From positions 18,959,732 through 19,023,731 of the forward strand of contig CM077658.1 of assembly GCA_039707465.1 (NCBI GenBank): a DNA stretch of 64,000 nucleotides, written 5' to 3'. This DNA comes from Rhabdophis nuchalis (Eukaryota; Chordata; Lepidosauria; Squamata; Natricidae). A model generated the notes under the pieces. That model did no database searches, was not told the DNA's origin, and was given only the letters and a program-made list of their open reading frames with translations. Made by a program: the position numbers and the translations under genes. Position 1 is the first letter of the stretch. Every line of letters begins with the position of its first letter. This document shows positions 63,395-64,000 of this stretch, one piece after another.

Positions 63395-63860
63395 GTGATG
63401 GTGAAACTATGGCAAGCGTGCCACACAGGTGGCACATGGAGCCATTTGTTAGGGCGCACGAGTCGTTGCCCTGTCAGCATCTGCGCACTGGCCAGCTGAC
63501 TTTGGTTTTCATTTTCAGCTGTTTTTTGCCCTCCGGAGGCTTCCCTGAAGCCTCTCTGGAAGGCAAAAAACCCAACGTGCAAACTGGAAGCTTGTGAATG
63601 GACTTCCAGTTTGCGCATTGGGCTGTTTTTCTCCATCCAGAGATTTCAGGGAAGCCTCCTGAAGCCTCCAGAGGGCAAAAAAAACCCAGCCCAATGGGCA
63701 ACCCAGACGTTTGGGAAAGGATTGCCTCTGGGTTGCTTGTAGGGCCATTTTTTGCCTTCAGGGAAGCCTCCAGAGGGTCTGGGGGGGGCAGGGGAGGCCA
63801 TTTTTGCCCTCCCCAGGGTACTAGAAAGCTTCTGGAGCCCAGGGACAGCAAAAAAACGGG
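63395..63860. mobile_element. Long hAT-like element (partial)
   Basis: GTGATGGTGAAACTATGGCA resembles the left end of the element at 50386-50797. The interior repeats GGAAGCCTCC and GAGGGCAAAAAA-type phrases. No right end is seen before the LTR. Confidence 0.55.
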
Positions 63861-64000
63861 TCCATAAATACACACAGACAGCTGTAGGCAGGTGATAACT
63901 GGCATATGGCTCTGGCCCCCTCTCTGTCTCCAACACAGAACCCTCTCCTGAGCTTTCCTCAGCCCCCAGGACTGGCCCAGGTTCCTCCCCAACCTCCTCA
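63861..64000 (-). mobile_element. LTR-A, running off the window
   Basis: GCTCTGGCCCCCTCTCTGTC, CTCCAACACAGAACCCTC, GGACTGGCCCAGGTTCCTCC match the U3-like end of the solo LTR at 30236-30829. The right part lies outside the window. Confidence 0.8.

Noticed and set aside
58672..64000. Further NKD1 exons
   Set aside because: I looked for sequence able to encode the next conserved NKD1 segment and the EF-hand and saw none; they are presumably outside the window.

Overview
The window is vertebrate nuclear DNA, most likely from a snake or at least a squamate reptile. It carries BovB, CR1 and L2 LINE sequence, tRNA-derived SINEs of types I associate with snakes, many small hAT-like DNA transposons, solo LTRs, and GATA and polypyrimidine microsatellites. 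There are no operons, tRNA or rRNA genes, CRISPR arrays or prokaryotic features.

Only one host gene can be identified with confidence. At the right end, a CpG island (about 56380-58780) holds the first three coding exons of NKD1 (naked cuticle homolog 1, a Dishevelled-binding inhibitor of Wnt signalling), on the + strand. The ATG is at 57774, the exons are 57774-57798, 58155-58187 and 58514-58671, and intron 3 runs off the window. The 56 kb to the left is upstream intergenic DNA. It mixes repeats with single-copy-looking blocks that could hold enhancers (for example 3340-3985, 7850-8760, 11590-12290 and 28600-29380). An unidentified exon-like open stretch with splice-like ends lies on the - strand at 37950-38138.

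The largest open reading frame belongs to a transposon. A full-length L2-type LINE (15061-19660, - strand, about 4.6 kb) has an uninterrupted 1089-codon endonuclease plus reverse transcriptase ORF and a candidate 6-bp target-site duplication (TSD). A decayed, 5'-truncated relative is at 38495-39677.

Working names used below. SINE-A: tRNA-derived, about 345 bp. SINE-B: tRNA-derived, about 230 bp, tail ending in a GCTATT-type repeat. SINE-67: a MIR/CORE-like element whose core contains a 67-bp unit that is tandemly repeated at some loci. LINE-X: the 3' end of a non-LTR element ending near TTGGCCAATAAA. LTR-A and LTR-B: two solo-LTR families with 5-bp TSDs. hAT: short elements starting CAG and ending CTG with 8-bp TSDs. 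Mariner-like: a MITE with ends like CAGGTAGTCCTCGACTTA at TA sites. PLE/HH-like: units with a hammerhead-ribozyme-like core, resembling those reported from Penelope-like elements. Repeat boundaries were read by eye and are approximate unless a TSD is given.

The repeats are often nested: an LTR in a SINE, CR1 in LINE-X, a hAT in CR1, a hAT in a mariner-like MITE, and hATs in SINE-67. This nesting gives a relative order of insertions.
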